Shown here one piece after another: positions 38,600-49,813 of a stretch of DNA of 64,000 bases (its first letter is position 1; each line of letters opens with the position of its first letter). The position numbers were made by a program, and so were the translations under genes. Under the pieces are notes generated by a model. That model did no database searches, was not told the DNA's origin, and saw only the letters and a program-made list of their open reading frames with translations. This DNA comes from Parasponia andersonii (lineage: Eukaryota; Streptophyta; Magnoliopsida; Rosales; Cannabaceae), in contig JXTB01000049.1 of assembly GCA_002914805.1 (NCBI GenBank), positions 1,389,753 through 1,453,752 of the forward strand, given 5' to 3'.

Positions 38600-39889
38600 A
38601 TATAATAAAGGTAAAAATAAAAATAAAAGGACAATAAGGGACCATACGTGACTAAAAACTAGGATTTTATAAATTCTGTTTAAGTATGTGTTGAGTTTCC
38701 AGAAGCATACTGAAATTATGTTTGCTTGTTTTTGAGGCTTTTGTTCATACCTTAATTGTAAATTAACTCAAATAATTAAATTAAATTATATGATAAAGTC
38801 ATTCTTATATAAATTTTACTGTTATGAATTAACTTCTAAATTATGTCTCAAAATATATTTTACATTAAATTAGAATTGAGAGTATATTTGCTAAATTTAT
38901 TTTGTAACAAAGGTAAATTTTAGATCTTTAATCTATCACACTCAGTATTTTCTCCATTTATCCTTTTTAGTAGAAAAAAAATTATATATATCTATATGTA
39001 TTAGTAAATATATATACTTTTATAATGTTATGATATAAAAAACAACTCCAATATTTTTAATTTCAAAAAGTAGTATCTTCATCAAAAAATAGTATCTCTA
39101 AAATTTTAATTTCAAAATAAAGTTACCATCACTTTTATGTTATGATATTAATTAATTGTTTTAATATTAATTTGATTAAGAAGCTAGTGTAAGACACGTA
39201 CCTAAAACTAGTACGTTTATATATATATATATATATGCCAATTATGTTGTGAGTAAATATCTTCATTAATAAAAACAAAAATTAAACCTACCTAAAAAAA
39301 CTTTATTAATTTATGCGCATATATTACTAGGATTACTGTACGCGTGAGACTTGGGTTGATTATTAAAAAAAATATAAAAAATATATATAAAAAATTAAAG
39401 TAAAAAAATCAAAATAAAAGGACAAAAATGGACCACACATGACTAAAAAGCTAGGGTTTTATAGACTTTGTTTTTTCTAATAAATAATGGAGCTTAACTA
39501 ATGACCACCACTTACTACAAATTCGAAGGAAAATAACACACTTCCAAGATTTGAACCCTGACTCCTAAACTTACACACATCCCTCAGACTTTGGACCAAG
39601 TGAGCTTGAACTCCCTGAAATATATTGAAAATATTTTTGCTTGTTTTTGAAGTTTTTATTCGCACCTTAATTTTAAATTAACTTTCCATAAAAAAAGTGT
39701 AAATTAACTCAAATTATTCAATTAAATTATAAGATAAAGTCATTTTTGTATAAAATTTTACTGTTATGAATTGGCTTTTAAATTACTTTTCAAAATATAT
39801 TTTACATTAAATTGGAATTTTTAATTGAAACATTAAATTAGAATTGAAGGTATGTTTGCTAAATTTAATTTATAACGAAAGTAAATTTC
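37018..39889 (+). repeat. Diverged tandem array, AT-rich unit about 0.8 kb (right part)
   Basis: Same unit as 1104-4534, starting at TAAGGCACGTATCCTAAAAC. The GGACCA..CGTGAC anchor lies near 37250, 38065, 38640 and 39430. Long (TA)n runs are at 37636-37662, 37859-37893 and 38568-38603. One unit is partial (38590-38640), and one carries a SINE-like insertion at 39467-39600. It ends inside a unit at GTAAATTTC. Confidence 0.85.
39467..39600 (-). mobile_element. tRNA-derived SINE-like insertion
   Basis: This segment interrupts one array unit. On the minus strand it has an A-box-like AGCTCACTTGGTC, and about 35 bp later a B-box GGTTCAAATCT, the internal RNA polymerase III promoter arrangement of tRNA-derived SINEs. 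The rest is about 85 bp and ends near TAATAAATAATGG-like sequence on the plus side. Target duplications are not clear. Could also be a decayed tRNA-like fragment. Confidence 0.5.
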
Positions 39890-41520
39890 ACTGGTACTTA
39901 GGAAGCAGATGTCTTAGACTTCATAACCTTTAAAAGCATAACTGGTCTCTTTCTACGGGTTTATCTGTAAATTACTGGTGGTAGACTGGTAGCTGCTTCT
40001 TTGGAGCTTTCATGAATGATTCTCAAGTAGTAGTAGTTGTTCAACCCCCAACAGGTTTTACAATGCTTACAACTGATATTGTCTCCAAAGGGTTCTCAGT
40101 CTTTTGCTTGGTTTTTCTTTGCTCTGTAATGAATAATCTTCCATTGAGGCCCATTCAACTATGGCCTGACAACTGGACTGGAGGGACGGAAATTGTCCGC
40201 CATATTTCTATTATATCTTTGTATCTGCATATTTAAAAGTGAAATTCGGGAAATTCTGTGTTACACAAGTCATGTGAAATACGTGTATGTGTGTGTGTGT
40301 TGTTTATTGCTTTGTATGTATAACTTGGTTCATGTTCTTGATCCCTTGTTTTTCAATATTTTCCTGTGCACATGCCAGCACGTCGTTAAGCCATTTATTG
40401 TTTTGTGTCTATGATGTAGTGTAGTTTGGTTCTTGTCTAATTTGTTGTTTGTTGCTTTAGACTTTCCTTTTCTTAAGCTTGATAGTGACCGTTGCAAAAC
40501 GTGTTGTTTAGCACCTAGTGTTTACTGAACGGTATTTAGCTTTACTTCGGACAGCCAGCATTTTCAGTTTTGATGGTCATGTAATTTTCCTGAACTTGGA
40601 ATCCATGGGAGGAAGCTTATTGCTTCTTACTCCAAGGAATTTCTATGGTTATCGACTTCTACGTCAGTGTATTAGAGTTGACTCACGGGCAATTTTGTAT
40701 GCTGTTTGTTTTCATGAATACTTGAGTGCATATCGAGGATCACATAATTGAATTTGCCAGGAGTGATGATATCTCTAGTATCGGTGTTGGGTATGTTAAT
40801 GCGCCAGGGTTTAAAATCTTGGGATCACTACTCTGTGTAAGTTCACGAGCCTTGTCATGATCTGTTGCTATTTCTACTTCTTTTCATTCCCAATTTCTTT
40901 GTTAGGTTTCTAGATTGATGCAAATTTACTTGCTACTTTAAAATCAGGTCGCTGCTGTATGGCAATCTTGGCATGAAATCTTAATTCAGCCAGTAAGGAT
41001 TGAAGTGTATGCACGACCTAGAATTCACCATAAGATATTTTCCTTGCACCAGGTGCATCTTTTATTGGTATGCTCACCTATTATTGCATCACAGTTGGAG
41101 TTAAATTGACGTTTTAAAGATTAGCAAAGCTTTTAGTTGCTACCATTGTGCTCACTGTATTGCTTGATAGTTGATATCAAGCTATGAAATTTGATTGTAG
41201 TTGTTATGTGCTTTCTCCAGTCATGGAACTTCATTATTGGTTAGGCTTTTTTCTTTTTGGGTCCTGCTACTTGAATATTTGTTCCCTTTCATGTCACTTA
41301 GACTTTATGTTCCATTTTGTATGCTTAGCTGACCGTGTAGGGACTAACGAGAGTAGGAGACCCAACAATTGGTGTTTCGTCTGTCGAATACTCAAGTAAG
41401 GACGATGCGATTGCAACAATTCACGGATCCTCTAGACGCCTCCTCCGCAATTTCATCTGGCCACACCAAAATGTGTCTCCACTGATACTTTTGTGAAGCA
41501 CTTTGTCTAGCAAAGTTAGT
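39890..41520 (+). pseudogene. Unrecognised spliced gene fragment
   Basis: Base composition rises relative to the array. Exon-like pieces with splice-like ends are visible. The first, at about 40732-40837, reads HIIEFARSDDISSIGVGYVN and ends before GTAAG. The second, at about 40949-41068, starts after ATCAG and reads VAAVWQSWHEILIQPVRIEV, then YARPRIHHKIFSLHQVHLLL, and ends before GTATG. The third, at about 41340-41510, reads DPTIGVSSVEYSSKDDAIAT, then IHGSSRRLLRNFIWPHQNVS. The pieces look like conserved plant protein but I cannot name the family. There is no continuous start-to-stop model. It may be the 3' half of a decayed gene, or a fragment captured or duplicated with the BOR piece that follows. 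Confidence 0.4.
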
Positions 41521-42027
41521 TTTGCTGATTGTGTTTGTCAGCTTAGAACCTTTAAAAATTTAAAGCAACATAAAGTTTTTAAATGTTTGCGTTTATATTT
41601 GAAATGCTCACAAATATATGCTTTTAAATGTTCACATTTATATTCAAAATGTAGAATTCTGCCCTATACTCTGACCGTGTGATGGTTTTTCATTGCTTAA
41701 AACTTGGTCTTTGATAATTTGTCCCACTATTTTACATATCACAAGTCATAGAAGTGTTGTAATTTATTAGAACAGCAAAAATCTCGGATTGTGATGTTTT
41801 CTTCAGAGGAAATCTCTAAAGACACGAAAGCAATGAAGAAATAAGTGTCTTTATCGTATGACATTTATTAGGCATATCATGGTTTAATTATCTCCTTGGC
41901 ATCAAATAGAAGAGGAGGATTGTTGCCTACTTAACGATCTAGTTCATTTTAGTATTCTGAAGGTATTGCTGAGGAGGTTCATAAAAATCATATTAAACTA
42001 TGGAACTTAAGTAATATTTTCCAATAG

Positions 42028-42248
42028 GTTGGCTTCATAGCAAACTATGGTGTGCCTTTGATGGTTGGGGTCTGGACAGCTGTTTCCTATGGCCCAGGCG
42101 GAAGCCTTCCAAAAGGAGTCCTGAGGCGCCTCTTCAGTCCAAATCCATGGTTGCCTGGTGGAGAATTGGACTGTCATTAAGGCATGGGTATGTGGTAGCT
42201 GTTTTATCTGTCAACTGTTATAGCTCAGACCTCAGGAGGTTCCTTGGG

Positions 42249-42279
<31 letters not shown>

Positions 42280-43371
42280 AACTACAGGAAACGTGAAAAG
42301 AGCCAGTTCTTTATATAATTGGGGTCAGTTCTTTTTTCTGTTGGACATTCTTTGTTAGTACACGCTTTTGAATGTGACATGTTGCCTAAAATTTATTTTT
42401 AAGTGCAGGGATTAAAGGGATTAACTAAACAATTCAAATGCCTTCAAGCACGGGTAGCATATTGCCCCAGTTGATGAGAAAATGTTTGATATTGAAAAGG
42501 AGATTGATTATCTATTGCCAATTGAGGTGAAAGAACATTGCCTGAGTAACTTCTTCAGTCTCTTAATTTTCTTCCTTTAATTACTCTCGAGTTATTTTCC
42601 TATTCCAACTTCAGTGATTAAATTTATTTACTTTGCACCCATTTTCTTTTGTTTCTTATTCAGAGTACTTGAAGAATGCCATACCACCTTTGTTGAGACT
42701 CTGTACCTTTCAAGATGATTGCAATGTTTACACTCTTCCAAGCCGCTTACTTGCTTGTGTGTTTTGGGATTACATGGGTTCCTATTGCTGGGGTTCTTTG
42801 TCCCTTTAATGATCATTTTCTGGTTCCTGTGAGACAGTACATTTTGCCCAAGTTTTTGAGAGGCACACCTTCAAGATTTAGATGCCACCGGGTATCAGGA
42901 AGCACCTGCTTTATCATTCAGCGGAGCAACGGTAAGCGATCTGTCATTTAACTTGTTTTTTTCTTTTGGTTAATTGTATTTTAGCAAAAGTAAAACCAAA
43001 GATTAAAAGGGTTGCAACATGAACAAATAATTTGAAGTACATTGATAAAATTGCAATCTGTTTCTGTTTTACTTCAATTAAACTGCCATGATAATGTTGT
43101 ATAGTGCATTGCAATAGACTTGTTTAAAGATGTTGTAGGAGCGGATTCTGAACCCTGTATGCATGATTTTCTCATACAAGGATGGGGAGATAGGAAGAAC
43201 AGCTCTGTTTGCTGACAATGGAGTGATATCAGATGGGATAATTACTCGAAGCCGGGTGAGATCAGGGGCGTACGTGCAGTTTCAAGGTAACAAGCTCCAA
43301 TGCAACACCATCCAAGGAATTCAAACGTTGGCCAAGTCTGCAGATCCCTCTGCACTTAGACATGGTGTATA
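42028..43371 (+). pseudogene. Boron transporter (BOR family) 3' fragment, frameshifted
   Basis: Exon-like pieces match plant BOR borate exporters (SLC4-like plasma-membrane proteins). 42028-42190: IANYGVPLMVGVWTAVSYGP, then LPKGVLRRLFSPNPWLPGG, with a one-base shift just before the NWTVIK block. 42465-42545: APVDEKMFDIEKEIDYLLPI. 42662-42932: [14 protein letters not shown], then [30 protein letters not shown] and [14 protein letters not shown], with shifts, then [19 protein letters not shown] in another frame, ending at a GTAAG donor. 43138-43371: a probable BOR C-terminal tail (ITRSR block). Introns are retained, so it is not a processed copy. The N-terminal half of a BOR (about 350 residues) is not found. 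Non-functional. Confidence 0.8.
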
Positions 43372-43439
43372 GCCCTCGTGCAGGCGATAGTCCCTGGCGG
43401 GAAATGTGGTGGTTGACACTTTTAACACAGATGTGAATG

Positions 43440-44118
43440 AAAAATCAAGTATCACTAGCAATTTTTTTAAAAATTTTTTTTATTATTTTTTTTTTTTGTG
43501 ACTATGAGATCAATCACAATAAGGGATAATATATATCACAAAAAAAAAAACTTATATACCAAGCCCAGAATTTTATATACAGAATAAAAAAAATTCATAA
43601 ACCAAAAACAAGGATACCATGTACCACACAACAGATATCTTATAAACCACAAACAAAACTATATGTACCAAAAAAACATTTCATGAATCAAGCAGCAAAA
43701 TAAAAAAAAAAATTCTTCAACAACACAACTTACAAAACAAGGATAATATATATACAACAAAAAATCTTATATATCACGACCAAAATTTTATATACCAAAT
43801 AGAAAAATTTACAAACAAAAAAAAAATTTGTAAAAACAAGGATACCATATACCACAACAAATATCTAGTATATCAAGAAGAAAATTTTATATACTAAAAA
43901 ATATAAATTTTATATACTAAAAAAAATTTTATGAACCAAAGTACCAAAAAGTAAAAGAATGAAAATATTAAGCAATAACAAATAAAGAACAGAGATGCTA
44001 TATACCACAACAGAAATCTTACACACCATGACCAAAATTTATATACCAAACAAAAAAACATTTCAAGAACGAGAAATTACTAAAAAAATTACGTAAAAGT
44101 ATAGAAATTAACAATTAT
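43440..44118. repeat. Low-complexity A-rich DNA with imperfect short repeats
   Basis: Words of the type ATATACCA, ACAAGGATACCATATACCAC and ACCAAAATTTTATATACC recur irregularly every 40-90 bp. No coding frame. Origin unknown; possibly a decayed transposon interior. Confidence 0.6.
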
Positions 44119-44515
44119 CATTAACAAAAACAAGATTAAAATCTATAATAGCAAGACAAATCAAAATTCAAATAATAAAATTAAAAACATAAATTAAAAA
44201 ATCAACACTTGAATTCCCCCAATTGCAACAATGAAGACAATCCAAAAATGATAGAAAATTTCATATTTGGGAGAAAACAAAAAGAAAAAGGAAAGAGAGA
44301 GAGTCATTAACAAAAACAAGATTAAAATCTATAATAGCAACACAAATCAAAATCCCCAAATACAAAAAATAGATAAAAAAATTCAACTAATAAAATCAAC
44401 ACTTGAATTCCCCCAATAGCAACAATGAAGACAATTCAAAAATGATTACGGATGCTGGAAAATTTTATATTTGGGAGAAAACAAAAAGTAAAGAGGATAA
44501 AGAGAGAGACCTAAT
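44118..44515 (+). repeat. Tandem duplication of about 190-210 bp
   Basis: Two units, 44118-44303 and 44304-44515. Both run CATTAACAAAAACAAGATTA through ATCAACACTTGAATTCCCCC to ATATTTGGGAGAAAACAAAA and a GA-rich end. They differ by substitutions and small indels. No coding content. Confidence 0.8.
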
Positions 44516-45343
44516 TAGTGAAGTGTGGAATTGGAAATAAAAAAACATATAAGCCGAAGGTTTTAAACACAGTGGACATTTCCCTATAAAATTTAAAAAG
44601 AAGACATATTTTAAGCATTTTAAAAAATTTACATATACGTAATTTTCCCTAAAAATTTTGGTTTATAGCCAAATAGATGAGAGTGAAACCCTTTGTCAGG
44701 GCCATTTGATTGTTGAGGAATTCTATATGGATGAAGAGGAAGGTCCAACATTATTAAAAATAAATAAATAAAACAAATAATTAGACGCATAATAATAATA
44801 AAAAAAATTATTATTGTTATACAATTATAAATAACGAGATTCGGCTCTTGTTGCTGAGAGAAGAAAAATACTTGAAATCCTGCATAAAAGGAGCTAATTT
44901 CCCCAAGGAGCTAGTGTCCTTAATTATATAGGTCAGACCTTCCTTCCTTTCCATCTTTCGCTGAGATTTGTAATGTTTCTTTGATATTTTATTTGTTTTT
45001 TTATTGTTGGCAAGTTTAAGAGCATGTTAACGATGCAATAGCCTTGCATTATTTTTCCATTCATTCACTGATATATATATATATAGCTTGTGGTCCTACT
45101 ACATGTCATCAAGTTTTGTTTGACTCTCGATTTTTACACAAGAAAAAGTTTAAATTGTAACGAAGAAAAATGTAAAATAGCCTAATGCTGCTAAAACTCT
45201 GTCGGCATTATATTGTCAGTTGTCATTTGGCAGTTTACAGAACTTACACGCCCCAATTTTGTTATAAAGTTAAGTTGGCCGTGTTTACGGCCATAAGAAG
45301 ATAAGTAGTCGATGGTTTAAACTCAGTTTTCTGTTTAACCTAA
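44516..45343. other. Intergenic, nothing recognised
   Basis: AT-rich sequence with short (TA)n (45071-45084). No frame, RNA gene or element ends recognised. Confidence 0.5.
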
Positions 45344-45857
45344 GGTCATCTTTGGTACGTATTGTATCAATTAAACATAGAACTATTGGTTGTATTTTTA
45401 TATTGTATTATTTAATATGATATCAAAATTTAATATAACATGAAAAATATTATCTAATATAGAATAAAAAATCTAATTACATAATTTTAATACTCACTTT
45501 CCTCACTTTATTTGCTTTTAATTTTTCTCTTATCACTATTTCTCACATCAGTTTATCTCTTTCAATAGTTGTATTTTTCTAATTTTTTAAAAGTAGTATT
45601 TATCTAAATTATATCTAAAAAGTGATTTTTCGTAAATAATTTTTTTAAAAGTGGTAATTTTACAAGTGATATTTTCCTAAATATGTTTTTGAAATAGTAT
45701 TTTTCTAAGTAAATTTTTGAAAGTAATATTTTTAAAATTAACTTTTTAATACAACGTCTTAATATAAATATAAATGCAAAATACTGTAATAAAATAAGAC
45801 AATATAATAAAATATAATTCAATACAATATAATACAATACGCACACTAAATATAGCC
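45344..45857. mobile_element. MITE-like element with terminal inverted repeats
   Basis: The left end GGTCATCTTTGGTACGTATT pairs with the right end, whose reverse complement is GGCTATATTTAGTGTGCGTA followed by TTGTAT. This makes an imperfect inverted repeat of about 26 bp around a very AT-rich 0.46-kb centre without coding capacity. hAT-like MITEs in plants often have such ends; the superfamily is not settled, and no clean target duplication was found. Confidence 0.55.
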
Positions 45858-45944
45858 TTGTGCTAAATAATACTGCGAATCGTTGTACAAAGTAAAGGAC
45901 TGTAAGACGTTGCAATTGTCTTTAATCGTTATAAAATCTATCAG

Positions 45945-46040
45945 GTCATGGTGGACCCGGATCCAGTTAGGTGGCCTTCGGCAAAAGATTTGGTTGAAGA
46001 CCCAATTTTTGGCAGGGTTCTAAGAAATGCAAGGACCTAG
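45945..46040 (+). pseudogene. Lone terminal exon resembling WEE1 protein kinase
   Basis: After an acceptor-like TCTATCAG, a 31-codon frame reads VMVDPDPVRWPSAKDLVEDP, then IFGRVLRNART, and a TAG stop. This resembles the end of plant WEE1 kinases, the last part of the kinase C-lobe (DP..RPSA.ELV..P). WEE1 is a nuclear cell-cycle kinase that phosphorylates CDKs. Trp replaces the conserved Arg in the RRPSA motif. No upstream kinase exons are seen in this window, so it is an orphan exon: a gene remnant or captured fragment. Identification from a short segment, moderate certainty. Confidence 0.55.
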
Positions 46041-48162
46041 ACAGATCACGATAGCCCTTTTGAGAACCCTGGAATTTTGTATATGCTGGTCATGACCTAC
46101 AGTCAATGGGAATGGCCTTCTTTTTCAACAATACTTATCTCTCAACTACATGCGCCATAATTTTCCACCTGCATGGTGCAAATTTTCCAAATGTGTAGCA
46201 ATCTCGGGATGGTTATATTCCAAGATTCGAGGTACGTAGTACTAGTGGATATGTGCTGGTTTTTGGATAACTTTTACTTTACGAGTTGACACTTTAGTTT
46301 CCTGTTTAACTTTGTTCAAAATATATTAATTTTGGCCAATTTTAGATCATCTTATTGTTATTTATCGTCAAAGATCATGTCAGTTACTCGAGGATAGTTT
46401 ATATTTATGGATGTGCAGCGGAGGCGACGCAAGTTGTAGATTACTCTTCTTTCTCCCATCACTCTCACATCACTAGAGGAAGCCGCCCTTGGCAATATAA
46501 AGTGTCGTTTTCTTATTTAAAATTAATTTTCTGGTGAAAATTATTCTTCTCCTTGAAGATGGTGCCTTATAGAATTGAGGACTTAAACACGAACTATTGT
46601 ACGCTCGATTGTTACACCTCATTTCTCAAATCTAATATATTAAAGAAAATTTGCAACCTGGCCGCAGAGTTATCTACAAGCATATATTATTTAGATAGCA
46701 GATGCTGTTTCTGACAGCTTGACTAGTCTCCCTTTGATCTCTCCCTCAATATGTATACATATACTTATATATGATATTTTATACTCTATTTTTCAGGTGT
46801 TTACTTTCGTGTTTCGTACCTAATAAAATGAAAACTATCCATATCATGCTGCAAGTTGCAAGGCGCTTTTTTCTAGGCTTTCTGAATGTAATTATTTATG
46901 AGAAATTAGAGTTGGTGTTTGTTGTTGACAGTCGATTTGAATAAATTTGCATGTTTAATTTTACCTTTTAATAAAAGTCAAATATGTCGGTTAATAGTCA
47001 CACATATTTCGTGGAACATAAAAAATAGACACGTCTTCAATTTAAAAAGTCAGCTACTGAGTCCCTTTCATATCGTGCCGAACAAAAAGTACAAACATCA
47101 TTCACAGATAATTAGGCTAAGTAGCAGTTTTGGAGGAAGATATTTGATTCCTAGCAGGTTTTGGCAATTTTTAACTAACTAATACTATTTTTTAGAGTAA
47201 TAAACTACTACTCTGTTATAGAACCGCTATTCATGAAAGAAGTCCTAATATTTACCACTAAATGGGTGTTGGCTAGGAGCCCAAAAGTCCAAGCCAACAG
47301 CTGTCAGGATATTTCATCAATAACAGTTTTTAAGGGAGGTATTTATGATTTAGCAGTTAGCTTAATTTTTTTTGGAAAATTAATAGTTTTATCTAAAAAT
47401 TAATCTGGAGTGAAACTAAAACATTGAAAATGAGGAAAGCAAAAGGACAAGAAAGCACTTAGTTGTGCCTAAAGCGTGGATAAATCACTCAAGTTCGAGT
47501 TCATAGACAATGATAATCACATGGATAAATCACCTAAGTTCGAATTTATAAATAATCATAATTACCTAAAGACTCGCTTTCACTATAACTCTAGTGGGTT
47601 ACCTTAACCAAGCCTCTGCATACGAGTCATTCTTCAATAGGTACATGAGCCCTGAGCTCCTTCCACTGCTTGGGATTGTTATTTTCACCGAATGAGGGTT
47701 CTCTTCACTCCCCTAAGACTGTGACTATTGCGCCTGCGACTTTTTTTAAAGGTCATGCCTAAAGGACCGATCTTACTAGAAGGGTTGTGACCATATTCGG
47801 TCTTGACCAATGGTTTAATAAACTTTTTTTTTTTGGGGGGTACCAATGATTAAATCTAATTTTTTCCTTTGTTTTTTTAATTTTATTAATTTTTTTCTTT
47901 CATATTTAGAGTTTTAACTTTAAAATTTATTTAATACTATATTATTTGATATTGATAAAGGTTTACTTGCTATTTATTAGGATATTTTTGTCGTTTCACC
48001 TCATTCTTCTTTAAATAAGATGCATGAGATTAAAAGGCCAATTTGATATATAATTGAATTTAGAGTTGCTATAATAAGAAACTAAAATATTACGGGTTCT
48101 TTTGACATTTTCATAGATACAATACCTTTGTTAAAATTGAACAAAACACATGATTTGGTATA
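46041..48162. other. Intergenic, nothing recognised
   Basis: AT-rich sequence. Short frames have no domain. 47440-47800 is somewhat richer in GC, with the words AAATCAC..AAGTTCGA repeated twice (47485-47510, 47525-47550), possibly an old repeat. No RNA gene seen. Confidence 0.5.
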
Positions 48163-48775
48163 AAAAAAAATGGCTCATTTAAGCATAAATGTGATAAAAT
48201 GGGCTAGGCCAAATGGAGTAGCCTATGACCCGTCATTGTGGCCCATGACCTGGCTCAAACAGTAGGGTTAGGCTGGACTTATATATATATATATATATAT
48301 ATATCTAGGCCCACCAAAAATATTTATTTATTTTTAAAATTTTTTTTTAATAAATTTAAATAAAAAACTTTTTTCAATACTTATAAATACATATTTCCTC
48401 ATTTTTTTTCACACTTTCATATTTCAATCTAATTCTAAATAATTTTCTTATATTTTTTGTTTTAAACTTTCTTGTCAACTATTCAATTTATATATTTATA
48501 GCTTATTTGATTTTTTTTTTAAAAAATAATCAATAGAAAAAAAAACATAACATATTATTTATTTTTTCATAAATTTTGTTTTTAAATTTCTAATATTTTT
48601 AATTATTTATACATATAATAATCTTATTTTTTTTTAATACGGATCACGAACGGACTACCTTAGGGCCAGATTGGGCTCTGTTAATTTATTTTCAGATCAG
48701 ACAAATCCATCATTCTTCCCAACCCTGCTTAAGGCGAGCCAGTCCGGCTGCCCCACCCATTTTGCCATTTTTACT
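48163..48775. mobile_element. Possible non-autonomous DNA transposon
   Basis: The ends read AAAAAATGGC and GCCATTTTTAC, an approximately 10-bp inverted repeat. The interior has GGGCTAGGCC/GGCCCATGACC-like and GGGCCAGATTGGGCTC words, typical of non-autonomous hAT elements in plants. A (TA)n run is at 48281-48304. No coding frame. Weak evidence. Confidence 0.3.
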
Positions 48776-49086
48776 TAGTATTCGTTAGGAGCACCATACT
48801 CATGGTAAGAGCTAAGTCCACTTCTAAATCAACCTTACTCTTTTATTATTACGTGATTCTTATTTCTAAGTACTTGTAGTGCCATTAAGGGGTTGTTTGA
48901 TATTACTTTTAAAAATCTTTTAGGGCTCTAAAATTAGTACGTGGATGAAATTTTAAAAGATAATTTTTTATTTAAAATATCTTTTTAAGAAACATAGGCC
49001 TATTATTTTTTATTTAATAAAACCTAGCCTATCCCAAATAGGTCCTATCAATTTTCTTTCTCTTAAGGGAAGAAAAACTCGCTTTC

Positions 49087-49659
49087 TGTTGATGTATGTG
49101 TGAATAGAAGTAAAAATGGCAGCCGTCATAGCAATAGTGAAAGGGCAGTCGTCATAACAATAGTGAAAAGGGCAGCCGTCATAGCAATAGTGAAAATGGC
49201 AGTCGTCATAGCAATAGTGAAAAGGGGCAGCCGTAATAGAAATAGTAAAAGATAGTATTCTCACTATCTTTCAAGGTATATTAAGTTCTCTCTTCTAATT
49301 AAACCCTTTCTTTCTCTTTATTTCTCCTTTCAAAGAGAGTAGAGTTTCTTTGGGAAAGAAGAAGTTTCAAAGAGTGACAGTTTAAGGTGTGAGTGAGAGA
49401 ATACTTGTGAGAAAGTGCTTTGATGTATTGGAGTCATTGGCTAGAAAAGAGAGAAATCTATGTGATTGTAGAAACTTTTCATATAGTGAAATTCTTTTCT
49501 AAGAGACAGTGGTATTTCTCTTGATTTGGGAATTTTCCACTTAAATTATTGTGTTGTGAGATTAGTTTCTATTCCCTATTATTATTTCTCTATTATTTTG
49601 ACATTTCTTTGAAGTGAGATCTTGAGAGTGGCGAATCTGAGTCAGTCAGATTCCCAACA
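49087..49659 (+). mobile_element. 5' LTR of a compact copia element
   Basis: Starts TGTTGATGTATGTGTG and ends AGATTCCCAACA, 573 bp. It is preceded by CTTTC (49082-49086), matching CTTTC at 51622-51626 after the 3' LTR. It contains 26-27 bp tandem repeats (49115-49250). Relative to the 3' LTR it lacks about 50 bp including the CCTATAAATAGAG promoter; the deletion lies between two TTTCAAG words. Confidence 0.9.
49115..49250 (+). repeat. 26-27 bp tandem repeats, about five units
   Basis: The unit is GGCAGCCGTCATAGCAATAG plus TGAAAA. Units alternate CAGCCGTC and CAGTCGTC. A second array is at 51025-51160 in the other LTR. Confidence 0.9.
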
Positions 49660-49673
49660 AGTGATATCAGAGG
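49660..49673 (+). other. Degenerate primer-binding site of the compact copia element
   Basis: AGTGATATCAGAGG follows the LTR end. It resembles the TGGTATCAGAG Met-tRNA site with one changed base (GG to GA). Confidence 0.65.
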
Positions 49674-49813
49674 GGTTCTTTGGTGCACTATAGCTTGGTG
49701 TTAGTCTAAGAAATTCTGTGTAAGGAGGCCGTGTTCAAATGGGAGCATTTGAACTCTTTAATCCTTCTTGGAAATTTTCTTAACAGTTTTTCAAGTTAGA
49801 AGTACAAAGCAAG

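Noticed and set aside
40193..40414. Hydrophobic Cys-rich frame that looks like a membrane peptide.
   Set aside because: It lies in a T-rich stretch between exon-like pieces, has low-complexity VYVCVCC content and no conserved motif.
42248..42282. Poly(T) run inside the BOR fragment, considered as a sign of retroposition.
   Set aside because: The BOR pieces are separated by intron-like DNA with splice-site words, so it is not a processed copy.
47440..47800. Possible gene or element in a slightly GC-richer stretch.
   Set aside because: No frame, no element ends, and only a doubled short word; left as unexplained intergenic DNA.
49115..49250. A second CRISPR-like repeat run.
   Set aside because: Contiguous 26-27 bp units without unique spacers, duplicated in the partner LTR.
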